A stretch of 60,503 bases of DNA from a virus. The stretch lies in IMG/VR virus record IMGVR_UViG_3300021478_000004, positions 1-60,503 of that record. One strand, written 5' to 3'. The position numbers and the translations under genes were made by a program. How positions within the stretch are numbered: position 1 is the first letter of the stretch; every line of letters begins with the position of its first letter. The notes beneath the pieces are model-generated. The model did no database searches and was not told where the DNA came from. It saw only the letters and a program-made list of their open reading frames with translations. Shown here piece after piece: positions 24,627 to 31,648 of this stretch.

Positions 24627-25225
24627 TCTGCCGCCTTCATGACTGGATCGAACTTCGTCGCCTCGTTGCCCCAGGTCGCCCAACAGGGCCGCGATTGGCG
24701 GGCGAACAGTTCTAGGTACGGCCCTTCGACGAGGCGCTCGATCCGTTCGTGTACGCAATCGGGCTTGCGGCTGTGTTGCCTGATCGGCTCAATGATCGCT
24801 TGCCTAACCCCCGCGTCGCGTCGCTTTGGCTTTCCCCGAGTGGCCAGCAGGCAGACTTCGCTGTTTGCGCGGGTCCAGTATCCCAGACCCATGCGAAGGT
24901 CTTCCTGCAAAGCAAACAACCTATACTGATCAGCCTTAACCCAAGCGAACGCGCATGTCTTGTATGTGAACCCCCATGACTTAATCAGATCGAGAGCTTC
25001 GGGCATCGTTGGCCAGACAATCCAGACAAATAGGGCGCATGTGTCGGCTGCTATATCGCCGATAGGAAGAGAGGAAAGATCACCCATTTCCATCGTTTCG
25101 TACGGCGTGACGCTGCCTCGGCTGGCGACGCGCTTGTCTTTGCCATCCCAGCATTTAAATCCCCACGGCGGGTCAGCCAAGATCGCCTTGAAGCCTCCCG
25201 GCGTAGTTGGCAGCGGTTCGCTCAC
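24623..25225 (-). CDS. MT-A70-type adenine methyltransferase
   Basis: 200 residues. ILADPPWGFKCWDGKD has the DPPW motif (18-21) of the MT-A70 family. LFVWIVWPTMPEALDLIKSW, TRANSEVCLLATRGKP and LELFARQSRPCWATWGNE follow in family order. Phage members methylate adenine in DNA. Four-base overlaps link it to the VRR-NUC gene before it and the second methyltransferase after it. Confidence 0.85.
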   Translation of the reverse strand: MSEPLPTTPGGFKAILADPPWGFKCWDGKDKRVASRGSVTPYETMEMGDLSSLPIGDIAADTCALFVWIVWPTMPEALDLIKSWGFTYKTCAFAWVKADQYRLFALQEDLRMGLGYWTRANSEVCLLATRGKPKRRDAGVRQAIIEPIRQHSRKPDCVHERIERLVEGPYLELFARQSRPCWATWGNEATKFDPVMKAAE

Positions 25226-25701
25226 GACCCCGCCTCCGCCCGCTCGCCGAACAGCACAAGATCGCGCTTGGCGATCTTAATCCGAAGTACCCCAAAGCGC
25301 TCTAGCGCAGCCATAGCGTCATCGACCGTCCACGCGGTTGCGTACGGAATAGCGTGACCGAAACACCACGAACGAAAATCTCTCTGCTCCTCGGTCAAGT
25401 CCTCGCCCCCTCGCTTCAATTCGAGAGCATGGAGTTGCCCGATGACAGGCGAGAATAGGACGAAATCTGGCCACCCGCGCGCGAGCCCCATCGCCCGAAG
25501 CTTCGCCCCCGTGCGCACGTCCCGATGCTCGCCGGCCGGGAAGTGCGACCAGCGCCAATCGGGCTTGGCAAACCGCCGCAGCACGTCGGCGACGGCCATG
25601 TGCAACTCGATCTCCTTCGGCCGCGGGGCTTTCGCCTTGCGCGGCCGGGCGCGGATGCCTTGCGAAATAGCGAGGAGCGGGGGAATGGTCATAATGCCCA
25701 T
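25222..25701 (-). CDS. VRR-NUC domain nuclease
   Basis: 159 residues from the ATG at 25701, which abuts the upstream stop (TGATG). E31 in KEIELHMAVADVL, GWPDFVLF with D79, and HALELKRGGEDLTEEQ with E94 and K96 are the PD-(D/E)XK core of stand-alone VRR-NUC proteins. Such phage proteins act on branched DNA such as Holliday junctions. It fits with replication and Bet-type recombination in this phage. Confidence 0.82.
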   Translation of the reverse strand: MGIMTIPPLLAISQGIRARPRKAKAPRPKEIELHMAVADVLRRFAKPDWRWSHFPAGEHRDVRTGAKLRAMGLARGWPDFVLFSPVIGQLHALELKRGGEDLTEEQRDFRSWCFGHAIPYATAWTVDDAMAALERFGVLRIKIAKRDLVLFGERAEAGS

Positions 25702-25880
25702 CACCGGAGAGGTCTCGGTCGACGCCACTCTTTCTCGAATGATCGCCGCACCGCTCCACAGCGGCGGCAATATTTTACCTCAGTCTCGCCTTCCCCCTCC
25801 ATGAGGTCGGCCATCACGTCGCCTCGGTCATGCGGGCAACGCGCCATCCACCAGTCAACAACCCAATCCAACATGCGCAT
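25701..25880 (-). CDS. Small Cys/His protein
   Basis: 59 residues from the ATG at 25880 (AAGGA 9 bases upstream). ARCPHDRGDV and KYCRRCGAVRRSF give a C-x-H...C-x-x-C set that could hold one zinc. Coupled to the VRR-NUC gene, so possibly its accessory. Confidence 0.6.
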   Translation of the reverse strand: MRMLDWVVDWWMARCPHDRGDVMADLMEGEGETEVKYCRRCGAVRRSFEKEWRRPRPLR

Positions 25881-25892
25881 GGTGATCAATCC

Positions 25893-26330
25893 TTAGTACT
25901 GGCCTTGGATTTGGCGAGCAACCCAATCCCTAACGCGATAAAATCGGTCCTCTGGCGTCTCGACCATGCATGTCGCCTCATCGTTTTCCCACATGACCTC
26001 GGCCGCAAGCGCGCCGGCAATACCGAACGTCCCCGCGATGCTCTCGCGGTCATGTGGGTCGATCTTGTCCATATCGATGCCGCGAGCCCTACCGACACTA
26101 CCAAGTGCGCAAACTTGGCCAGAGAATTCCAGAACGCCCGCGATCAGCCGCTTCTCGGGCATCGCGTCCAGAGCCGACAGCATTTCGTTTAGGAATGCCT
26201 GCCCGCGCTTACCCCTGATGGCGCTCGTCACCGCGCCACGCCAGCGGATCATCGCCCACTCGTTTTCGCAATTATCGGTGTAGCCGGATCGTCCCACTGG
26301 CGTACTCCCACCTATTTGACGTGAGTCCAT
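25893..26330 (-). CDS. Conserved phage protein of unknown function
   Basis: 145 residues. RGAVTSAIRGKRGQAFLNEM, LSALDAMPEKRLIAGVLEFS, VCALGSVGRARGIDMDKI and DPHDRESIAGTFGIAGALA form a very well conserved family in phages and prophages of proteobacteria, always annotated hypothetical. Its start lies inside the 3' end of the HNH gene (19-base overlap), which suggests that gene inserted just upstream of it. Confidence 0.75.
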   Translation of the reverse strand: MDSRQIGGSTPVGRSGYTDNCENEWAMIRWRGAVTSAIRGKRGQAFLNEMLSALDAMPEKRLIAGVLEFSGQVCALGSVGRARGIDMDKIDPHDRESIAGTFGIAGALAAEVMWENDEATCMVETPEDRFYRVRDWVARQIQGQY

Positions 26331-26896
26331 AACTTTCTATTTACAATTAAACTGATAGTAGATTGATCAACGACAAATTTCTTCGCGAGTACAGATTGCC
26401 GGCATCTAGGCCACAGATTTCTTATCTCAATAACATCAGCATCGCACAATTTGGCATGAGGTTGCATTTCCCCGCGTCTAAGCGTCCCGTGAAGCGCCAT
26501 ATCGCGATGATTTTCTAATGGAGTCGCCCACCGCAAATGTTTTCTAGTTACACACCCGTCGCGGCCTCTCCCACATGAGTGGGCCGCTTCCATACGCTCT
26601 GATGGCGGCGCACCGTTGGCGTGCTCGCAAATAATTCTTGAAACGAATGCAATATTGCCAAATATACGCATCCTAGGACGCCTATCGTCATCGCCGTAAG
26701 GTCCGTATGGCCACATTAAGCATTCATCACCAAAATATTCCTTGGCCATTTCTAAGAATGTGTGTGGACTCCCTTTTGGAGTCCCGCCCGCTAACGGGTC
26801 GCCGTGGCGGCAAACTCTTTGATAATGCGCGCTGCAGAAGCCTCGAGTAATCTTTTTCTCGCTGCCACATCCATCAACGGAACAAACCCTGCTCAT
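26312..26896 (-). CDS. HNH endonuclease, free-standing homing type
   Basis: 194 residues. N-terminal zinc-like knuckle (CSVDGCGSEKKITRGFCSAH), HNH core EAAHSCGRGRDGCVTRKHLR then WATPLENHRD, and a C-terminal HTH (QSVLAKKFVVDQSTISLIVN) like the DNA-reading tails of homing enzymes. It is clearly related to the gene at 41509 in the same phage. It is AT-richer than its neighbours. Likely a selfish element in the early operon. Confidence 0.82.
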   Translation of the reverse strand: MSRVCSVDGCGSEKKITRGFCSAHYQRVCRHGDPLAGGTPKGSPHTFLEMAKEYFGDECLMWPYGPYGDDDRRPRMRIFGNIAFVSRIICEHANGAPPSERMEAAHSCGRGRDGCVTRKHLRWATPLENHRDMALHGTLRRGEMQPHAKLCDADVIEIRNLWPRCRQSVLAKKFVVDQSTISLIVNRKLWTHVK

Positions 26897-26909
26897 TGCT
26901 TTCTCCCGC

Positions 26910-27512
26910 CTACCGCGACAGCGCGGCGATTGCGTCGTGAAAACCCTTGTCGGTCCTCATATGCTGATAGAGATCGACCGGCTTCTCCCACGCGACGAAC
27001 GTCGGGTTCGCGATCATCGAGAGTCCAACCCGCGAGACGGCTGCCGAAGGCCGATAACGCTTCTTTGGCGCGCCGCGCTGCGACGGCTCTTGCAGCGTCC
27101 GCTTCTGATGCGGAAGCGCCTTGCCATATCTTCGATCAGAGGCTGCGGCATGCTCGCTCTTCGCCTCCTCCGCGAATGCCCCCCGGCTCCGGTTCACGAT
27201 GCCGATCGGCGTATTCCTCGTCATCCCGCCGCCGAACCGGATAGCGATATCGGCGGCCGTCCAGCCGTCGGCCCACAGCCTCAACACGCGCGCCTCGCGA
27301 TCGAGGTTCTCCGGGCTCATGAATCTTCGAACCTCTCGCAGCGCCTTGTTGCGAAAGTGCTCGCGAATGGTCTCGTCGTCTGCGCCGTATTTGATGATTC
27401 CATTCGCCTTGCTTTCGGTGATCCCTTGTTCTCTCCCGATCTCTGAGGCGAACTTGCCCTTCGCCCACTCGGCGATGATGCGGGATTTCAACTCAGGAGG
27501 GTTAGCGCTCAT
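26910..27512 (-). CDS. GcrA-like regulator with two HTH segments
   Basis: 200 residues. Residues 73-111 (EARVLRLWADGWTAADIAIR, then MTRNTPIGIVNRSRG) match the GcrA cell-cycle regulator family (LW-xxG-xSAxxIAxxLG-VTRNAVIGKxxR). An extra N-terminal HTH lies at 10-42 (IIAEWAKGKFASEIGREQGI). In Caulobacter and relatives GcrA activates sigma-70 promoters carrying methylated GANTC. A phage copy next to two DNA methyltransferases may redirect that control. It is the best sign here of an alphaproteobacterial host. Confidence 0.75.
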   Translation of the reverse strand: MSANPPELKSRIIAEWAKGKFASEIGREQGITESKANGIIKYGADDETIREHFRNKALREVRRFMSPENLDREARVLRLWADGWTAADIAIRFGGGMTRNTPIGIVNRSRGAFAEEAKSEHAAASDRRYGKALPHQKRTLQEPSQRGAPKKRYRPSAAVSRVGLSMIANPTFVAWEKPVDLYQHMRTDKGFHDAIAALSR

Positions 27513-27727
27513 GGGCGATCCTTTCGCGCTCGGCTTTCGATCCTCGGCGGCGCAATGCGGGGAACGATCGGCAACTCGACCCCGCCCATCACGAAAAGCG
27601 GGGGTACGAAATCAAATCCGCGCGTCTTGTGCATCTTCCAGCGGAAGGCCTGGCGGCACGCTTCGTCCGTGATTTCGTCGATCTGGATGGCGATGCGTAG
27701 CACTCGCCTAGTTTCCGGACTAATCAT
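27509..27727 (-). CDS. Small protein, unknown
   Basis: 72 residues with 4-base overlaps on both sides. RVLRIAIQIDEITDEACRQA then FRWKMHKTRG suggests one helix and a short beta part. No family recognised. Confidence 0.62.
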   Translation of the reverse strand: MISPETRRVLRIAIQIDEITDEACRQAFRWKMHKTRGFDFVPPLFVMGGVELPIVPRIAPPRIESRARKDRP

Positions 27728-28086
27728 CGTGAGACCCTTCCGAGTGCCCTGTTCGCCGCATCAATCGCAGCTTCCACCGCTGAAAAATCAACGTCGCGCT
27801 CAAGCAGGCGAGCCATAGCAAGCTCGGCTTCGGCTTTGACGACTTGTCGCTCGAGGAAGGCGACGAATGCGGCTCTGATTTTTGAACGAATGGCCTCGAC
27901 ATTTTTCAAACGTCCTCGTTTTAAATTCTGAAGAGTGAATGGCGAGAGACCAGCGCGGCGCGCGACAGTGCTCTCAGCTTCATGGCGTTTGACATGCGCC
28001 TCCATCATCTCTGATCGGACCAACCGATCTGCGATCAACGCAACAGTCATAGGCATGGCTCTATCAGCCTCTTTTTTTGGCTCCAT
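27724..28086 (-). CDS. HTH DNA-binding protein
   Basis: 120 residues. ESTVARRAGLSPFTLQNLKR, GRLKNVEAIRSKI is a Cro-like helix-turn-helix (about 38-70), followed by a long helix with two half-repeats (VVKAEAELAMARLLERD). The ribosome site AAAGGA lies within one arm of a strong inverted repeat (28092-28126). The protein may read that repeat, or the hairpin may control its translation. Confidence 0.7.
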   Translation of the reverse strand: MEPKKEADRAMPMTVALIADRLVRSEMMEAHVKRHEAESTVARRAGLSPFTLQNLKRGRLKNVEAIRSKIRAAFVAFLERQVVKAEAELAMARLLERDVDFSAVEAAIDAANRALGRVSR

Positions 28087-28091
28087 TGACT

Positions 28092-28126
28092 TTTCCTTTC
28101 GTGGTTCATGGGTTCACGGAAGGAAA
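28092..28126. promoter_or_regulatory. 12-bp inverted repeat covering the RBS of the HTH gene
   Basis: TTTCCTTTCGTG (28092-28103) and CACGGAAGGAAA (28115-28126) pair at 11 of 12 positions around an 11-base loop. On the minus strand the arm nearest the gene contains AAAGGA, the Shine-Dalgarno sequence for the ATG at 28086. The stem would hide the ribosome site; as DNA it is also a good operator. Confidence 0.65.
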
Positions 28127-28205
28127 CAGAGATGGAGCAGGACACACAAAACACACGCTACAAACAAACCCGCACCAGCCCCGGCAAGGGCCGCGCAGGA
28201 ACCGA

Positions 28206-28445
28206 TCAGGCGAAAGAAAGAGGCGCGACCGTCATCCAGACAGCCGCGTCAGTTGCCCCGCCTCGTCCGGGGGAGGGCTGGAGGGCGGGAACCTCAGAAG
28301 TGCCGTTCACGCGGCGCGAAAAATCAAAACGGACACTCGCCTCGCCGCATACGCAGCATGCGAAAAGCCGCGCCCCATCGTCATCGGCGATGTAGTCGGC
28401 CGAGACAGAAGCGGCACAATTGGTGCAAGCTATGAGTAAGGTCAT
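28206..28445 (-). CDS. Cys-rich zinc-ribbon-like small protein
   Basis: 79 residues. The ATG at 28445 overlaps the upstream stop (ATGA). IACTNCAASVSADYIAD and LFACCVCGEASVRFDF supply two C-x-x-C pairs for one zinc. The C-terminus is disordered. Proteins of this type bind nucleic acid or act as adaptors. Confidence 0.65.
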   Translation of the reverse strand: MTLLIACTNCAASVSADYIADDDGARLFACCVCGEASVRFDFSRRVNGTSEVPALQPSPGRGGATDAAVWMTVAPLSFA

Positions 28446-28753
28446 GCGTCGACGACCTCGCGCTTCGGAAGGCGATCCAGAATGGATTGGAACACGGAAA
28501 TGTCGGCTTTGGGCTCGACGACAGGGCGGAAGCGCCACGAAAAGAAAGCGGTCTCGATACCGCTGCCATCCCAACACACTCGAGCCGTAACCTCTTTCAG
28601 GTAGATCGCGATTCCAGGCTCACCGATCGCTGGTCTGACCGACCTTATGGTGTAGACAGCGCCTAGATCAAGGCTTCCCTCTACGATCCAATAAGGGTTG
28701 ATGTCATCTGCATCCACGCAAACGACTTTCTGACCTATGTGCCAATCAGTCAT
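28442..28753 (-). CDS. Conserved small phage protein, SH3-like beta fold likely
   Basis: 103 residues. WHIGQKVVCVDADDIN, GAVYTIRSVRPAIGEPGIAI and FFSWRFRPVVEPKADISVF follow a pattern common in alphaproteobacterial phages (GQKVVCVDD...GxxYTVR...RFRPV..R.TDISIF). Function unknown. Coupled on both sides by ATGA overlaps. Confidence 0.72.
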   Translation of the reverse strand: MTDWHIGQKVVCVDADDINPYWIVEGSLDLGAVYTIRSVRPAIGEPGIAIYLKEVTARVCWDGSGIETAFFSWRFRPVVEPKADISVFQSILDRLPKREVVDA

Positions 28754-28857
28754 CGCTCATCCCCCCGACGGATTCCGGCCCCAATCAAACACCCCAACGC
28801 CGTGGATAGCGATGCCCAAACGATTAGGTCTGCGAGAATGTGAAGGATGAGTGTCAT
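28750..28857 (-). CDS. 35-residue single-span membrane protein
   Basis: MTLILHILADLIVWASLSTA followed by LGCLIGAGIRRGDER: one membrane helix and a charged end. The ATG at 28857 overlaps the Cro-like gene's stop and its own TGA overlaps the next ATG, both as ATGA. That double coupling is the main evidence that so short a gene is real. Confidence 0.55.
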   Translation of the reverse strand: MTLILHILADLIVWASLSTALGCLIGAGIRRGDER

Positions 28858-29072
28858 TCTGCGGCGACCTTCCTCGCATGCGCGAACATGAGAATTTCGG
28901 CCGTCAGACCTATCTCTCGGCCTTTTTCGCTTGCGAGAATGGTAGGCCAGTATGCCGGGGGAATAGACCCGCGCCGCTTCATTTCCGAAGCCGTGGAGGG
29001 TCCTACGGACAGGATGCGCGCTACGTTCGCGCCCCCGCCCAGCTTCTCGACAATTTCAGCGACCGTGTTCAT
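28854..29072 (-). CDS. Cro/YdaS-like repressor, first gene of the leftward operon
   Basis: 72 residues from the ATG at 29072; an earlier ATG (29096) would fall between the -35 and -10 of the predicted promoter. EIVEKLGGGANVARILSVGP followed by STASEMKRRGSIPPAYWPTI is the YdaS/Cro helix-turn-helix with its typical 'IPxxYW' continuation. It faces the CI-like gene across a palindromic operator, as Cro does in lambdoid switches. Confidence 0.72.
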   Translation of the reverse strand: MNTVAEIVEKLGGGANVARILSVGPSTASEMKRRGSIPPAYWPTILASEKGREIGLTAEILMFAHARKVAAE

Positions 29073-29082
29073 GCCTACACGG

Positions 29083-29114
29083 CCTACACTACTCATGTTG
29101 GCTTTGTCAACATG
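29083..29114 (-). promoter_or_regulatory. Leftward early promoter and palindromic operator
   Basis: CATGTTG-GCTTTGT-CAACATG (29094-29114) is a perfect 7-bp-arm palindrome. On the minus strand it carries TTGACA (29110-29105) as -35; TGTAGG after 16 bases is a weak -10. The same CATGTTGACA string occurs at 29889-29898 on the plus strand. Repressor binding here would cover the promoter. Confidence 0.6.
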
Positions 29115-29148
29115 ATTTATGTGCACCAGCCGAAATATCTTCCAGCCC

Positions 29149-29640
29149 ATGGATGAGACGATGGGAGAACGGCTGAAAAGCGCGCGGATCGCCTTGGGCA
29201 TTCCATCGGCGAGAAAGGCGGCAAAGCGATTCGGCTGGACGATATCCACCTATGCCGCTCACGAGAACGGCCAAAATAATTTCGATTCGGCAACCGCGGC
29301 TATTTACGCCAAGACGTACAATGTTTCTGCGGCGTGGCTGCTCACTGGCGAGGGGTATCGCTCCGCTAAGGCTCTTTCTCGGACCAATCCGACGCAGCCG
29401 GACGCGCCACATGCGGCACGGGCGCCAACGGGCATTTCGTTGACGGGCAGGCTTCGCAGCATAGAGCCAGACGAAACACCTGAGTTACAGAACGTGTGGG
29501 AACTGGTCGAGGCGACAGTTCGCAAGGTCTTTCCGTTCGCCGCAGATAGGCTTCCCACGGAGGATGAAGTTCTCGCTCTGGTAAGGTCAGTGATAGCAGA
29601 CTTCGAAGCCCGGAGAGTTCTGCCGCCTCGTGGTAAGTGA
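29149..29640 (+). CDS. CI-like HTH repressor without peptidase domain
   Basis: 163 residues from the ATG at 29149; ATGs at 29119 and 29161 are alternatives and none has a strong RBS. MDETMGERLKSARIALGIPS, KAAKRFGWTISTYAAHENGQ, AKTYNVSAAWLLTGEG is the XRE-type HTH (residues 6-60) of phage repressors. The C-terminal part is helical (ELVEATVRKVFPFAADRL) and lacks the LexA-like Ser-Lys peptidase, so induction would not go by RecA-driven self-cleavage. Divergent from the Cro-like gene. Confidence 0.78.
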   Translation: MDETMGERLKSARIALGIPSARKAAKRFGWTISTYAAHENGQNNFDSATAAIYAKTYNVSAAWLLTGEGYRSAKALSRTNPTQPDAPHAARAPTGISLTGRLRSIEPDETPELQNVWELVEATVRKVFPFAADRLPTEDEVLALVRSVIADFEARRVLPPRGK

Positions 29641-29722
29641 GCGGATAGCCGAATTCGTCCTTCAGCATAAGATCGCAAAGACGACATAGCAGCTGCGCGC
29701 GCGTCAAGTCTGCGCTACACAT
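29366..29722 (-). CDS. Possible gene antisense to the repressor's 3' half
   Basis: 118 residues from the ATG at 29722, which has GGGG 8 bases upstream and a good promoter about 80-100 bases before it. The first 29 codons lie outside the repressor gene and read like protein (MCSADLTRAQLLCRLCDLML, EFGYPLTYHEAAELSGL). The remainder runs antisense to the repressor and becomes Pro/Cys-rich. It may be a short real protein with a fortuitous tail, or only an antisense RNA. Low confidence. Confidence 0.3.
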   Translation of the reverse strand: MCSADLTRAQLLCRLCDLMLKDEFGYPLTYHEAAELSGLRSLLSLTLPERELHPPWEAYLRRTERPCELSPRPVPTRSVTQVFRLALCCEACPSTKCPLAPVPHVARPAASDWSEKEP

Positions 29723-29798
29723 TGGCATTTCCCCACTGGATAATTTACTTATCTACATTTCACGCGATAGCCGTCATAAACCGTTAACATATAATATG

Positions 29799-29826
29799 AA
29801 TATATTGTGACCGTTTGGAAAGTCAA
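29799..29826 (-). promoter_or_regulatory. Minus-strand promoter antisense to the repressor
   Basis: On the minus strand: TTGACT (29826-29821), 16-base spacer, TATATT (29804-29799). It points toward the 3' end of the repressor gene and would drive the ORF starting at 29722 or an antisense RNA. Confidence 0.55.
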
Positions 29827-29888
29827 ATCGGCGTGTGCGCGCCGCTCACGCGGACGCCGCGAAAATAAATTCGCCCGTCTACATTTTC

Positions 29889-29921
29889 CATGTTGACATG
29901 ATTTGTGTTCGCGTGTACGCC
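29889..29921 (+). promoter_or_regulatory. Rightward promoter with repressor-like half-site
   Basis: CATGTTGACATG (29889-29900) is a palindrome with CATGT/ACATG arms and contains a consensus TTGACA (29893-29898). It repeats the CATGTTGACA of the leftward operator. The -10 at the right distance is poor, so activation or an alternative -10 is possible. It lies about 70 bases before the GTG of the HNH-AP2 gene. Confidence 0.5.
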
Positions 29922-29969
29922 TCTCCCCACGCCGAAGCACGGAGCGCGGCGAACCCGGGGAAAGATGCA

Positions 29970-30506
29970 GTGCTAACCGATCTCACTGTCGAACGCGTAA
30001 GGCAGGTTTTGGATTACGATCCTGAGACCGGCATCTTCACGTGGATTGTACGCCTGAGTAACCGGGCATGTGAGGGGCATGCTACCAAGGGCAGTCTGGA
30101 CGGAAAGGGCTATTACCGCCTGATGATTGATCGGCGGACGTATCAAGCCCATCGCATCGCGTGGCTCCATGCCTATGGAGTGTGGCCGACCATGGTGATC
30201 GATCACATCGATCGCGATCCTGCCAATAATCGTCTGAGCAACCTACGCGATGTCTCCTATGCCGTGAATAGCACTAACTGCTCGCCGTCGCACGGAGGTC
30301 ACGCGCGGGACACCGACGCACGTGGATGCACGTTCGTAGCGAGAACGCAGAGGTGGCAGGCGCAAATATCAATCAACGGAGTCAACAAATATCTAGGTTA
30401 TTTCAAAGAACTAGCCGACGCTAGGGCTGCGTATAAGCGGGCCAAACTTGAGCACGAGCAATCCACCGACGCCAAATTCGCCGCCCTCCGCGCCGCGCTG
30501 GCCTGA
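29970..30506 (+). CDS. HNH endonuclease with AP2-type DNA-binding domain
   Basis: 178 residues from the GTG at 29970 (GGGGAAAG upstream); homologues begin at the same LTDLTVERVRQ. The HNH_3 core is YQAHRIAWLHAYGVWPTMVI followed by DHIDRDPANNRLSNLRDVS. The C-terminal AP2-like domain is RGCTFVARTQRWQAQISING, VNKYLGYFKELADARAAYKR. This domain pair is typical of phage homing endonucleases. It sits as first gene of the rightward operon. Confidence 0.88.
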   Translation: MLTDLTVERVRQVLDYDPETGIFTWIVRLSNRACEGHATKGSLDGKGYYRLMIDRRTYQAHRIAWLHAYGVWPTMVIDHIDRDPANNRLSNLRDVSYAVNSTNCSPSHGGHARDTDARGCTFVARTQRWQAQISINGVNKYLGYFKELADARAAYKRAKLEHEQSTDAKFAALRAALA

Positions 30507-30547
30507 CACGAGGGGCGAAGGCCCCTCACTTTTTCCGGGAGCAATCC

Positions 30548-30769
30548 ATGACCAACGAAGCCATCGTCGAAGCCGCCGCGCGCCTCTGTATCAAACCGAC
30601 CCGCGCGCCCGTGGGGTCGCATGTCTGGGAGTGCTGGGCGGATAGGGTCCAGCAAGCCGACATGTATAGCCGGGCAGCAAGAGGTCGCGAAGTTGGTTCC
30701 GACTGGTGGAACGAAATGATTTTCGCGTGCTCGATTGCCGTCAGCGAAGCCAACTCCTCCGCCGTCTGA
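30548..30769 (+). CDS. Small protein, unknown
   Basis: 73 residues, GGGAG before the ATG. ARLCIKPTRAPVGSHVWECW and SDWWNEMIFACSIAVSEAN suggest a compact helical protein with several Trp. No family recognised. Confidence 0.6.
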   Translation: MTNEAIVEAAARLCIKPTRAPVGSHVWECWADRVQQADMYSRAARGREVGSDWWNEMIFACSIAVSEANSSAV

Positions 30770-30783
30770 TCGAGGATCACGCC

Positions 30784-31044
30784 ATGAACGCAATCATCAC
30801 ACAAACCCGCACCGCCTTCGACGACGAAATCAAAACCGCAATGTACGACGCCGTCTGCGACGGCGAGGGGCATTCGACCGCGTTCTATCTCAAGCGCCAT
30901 CTCGCCAAGCACGGCCTCGTCATCGTCGAGGCGCGTGAATATGACCGAATGCTGACGGCGCTGCAATTTATCGGGTCGTGCGCAGATACGCGATTCGCGG
31001 CGGTTGCCAGCGCAGCCCGCAACGCCCTCGCGAAAGGAGCATGA
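30784..31044 (+). CDS. Small protein, unknown
   Basis: 86 residues; GAGGATC upstream of the ATG. DDEIKTAMYDAVCDGEGHST and EYDRMLTALQFIGSCADTRF. Helical; no known domain. Confidence 0.62.
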   Translation: MNAIITQTRTAFDDEIKTAMYDAVCDGEGHSTAFYLKRHLAKHGLVIVEAREYDRMLTALQFIGSCADTRFAAVASAARNALAKGA

Positions 31045-31047
31045 CCG

Positions 31048-31323
31048 ATGAAACACGAATTCGCCCGCAGTCCTATCAAGCCCAGCCTGGCGATTGAGCA
31101 GATAGACGCCGCCGTAGACCGTAGCTGGACCGAGATGGCGTCATGGATGCCCGACCAGCGCCGCGAGAACCTTCCTATGCTTCTCAATGCGATCGGCAGA
31201 CTTGAAACTCGCCTGATGGTGCTGCGGCAGGGCGTAAAGCGAGAGATCGCGGTCTGGAACGACCTCGTCAAGCCGTCGCGGGTCGGGGTTGTGCCTGACG
31301 AAGACGAGAATGAAGGGGATTGA
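31048..31323 (+). CDS. Small protein, unknown
   Basis: 91 residues; AGGAG 8 bases upstream. A helical pattern (SLAIEQIDAAVDRSWTEMAS, LNAIGRLETRLMVLRQGV) and an acidic tail. No family recognised. Confidence 0.62.
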   Translation: MKHEFARSPIKPSLAIEQIDAAVDRSWTEMASWMPDQRRENLPMLLNAIGRLETRLMVLRQGVKREIAVWNDLVKPSRVGVVPDEDENEGD

Positions 31324-31325
31324 AC

Positions 31326-31553
31326 GTGAAGATCGAGGAAGCGATAGAGCAGATCAAAGCTCGCCACTATGAGTGCTTCATTGAGGATCACGAGTCGATC
31401 CCTTGGACGCCAGGGCGATGCGCTGGGTATCTCGGCCGGTCGCTATATCTCATTCGATGCACACGGCGCGACGGCCACGGTATCGGCGGATTGTTTTGTC
31501 GTCAACACGCCGAGAAGGATTGGACAGCAACGCATTGGGAGACGATGGAATGA
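31326..31553 (+). CDS. Small Cys/His protein
   Basis: 75 residues from the GTG at 31326, which has AAGGGG at good distance. PGRCAGYLGRSLYLIRCTRR then GLFCRQHAEKDW carries Cys and His that could bind zinc. Its stop overlaps the next ATG (ATGA). Confidence 0.6.
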   Translation: MKIEEAIEQIKARHYECFIEDHESIPWTPGRCAGYLGRSLYLIRCTRRDGHGIGGLFCRQHAEKDWTATHWETME

Positions 31554-31648
31554 CCGAAACCTCAATCCTAGCCCTCGCCGTGATCGTCAACGCCATCAGC
31601 GTCGCGATCGTGGCCATCAGTGTCGCGATTCAAGGCTGGCGTCTATGA
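31550..31648 (+). CDS. 32-residue membrane peptide
   Basis: MTETSILALAVIVNAISVAI then VAISVAIQGWRL: one membrane helix. ATGA overlap with the gene before and an ATG-in-stop overlap with the gene after (31645). Too short to assign. Confidence 0.55.
   Translation: MTETSILALAVIVNAISVAIVAISVAIQGWRL

Larger units (their letters stand above)
29641..29969. other. Non-coding AT-rich spacer between repressor and rightward operon
   Basis: About 330 bases. Apart from the possible minus-strand start near 29722 it holds no gene. Contents: an AT-rich core at 29745-29810 with several TATAAT-like hexamers, a minus-strand promoter, and a plus-strand -35 inside a small palindrome (29889-29900). It may also hold a regulatory RNA; I see no tRNA or clear terminator in it. 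Confidence 0.6.

Noticed and set aside
28108-28395. Plus-strand frame starting near the inverted repeat
   Set aside because: Lys/Thr/Ser-rich low-pattern sequence opposite the zinc-ribbon gene, whose ATGA coupling is convincing.
30526-31056. Minus-strand frame of 176 codons in the rightward operon
   Set aside because: Three plus-strand genes with RBSs occupy the same stretch; the minus frame shows no protein-like pattern.
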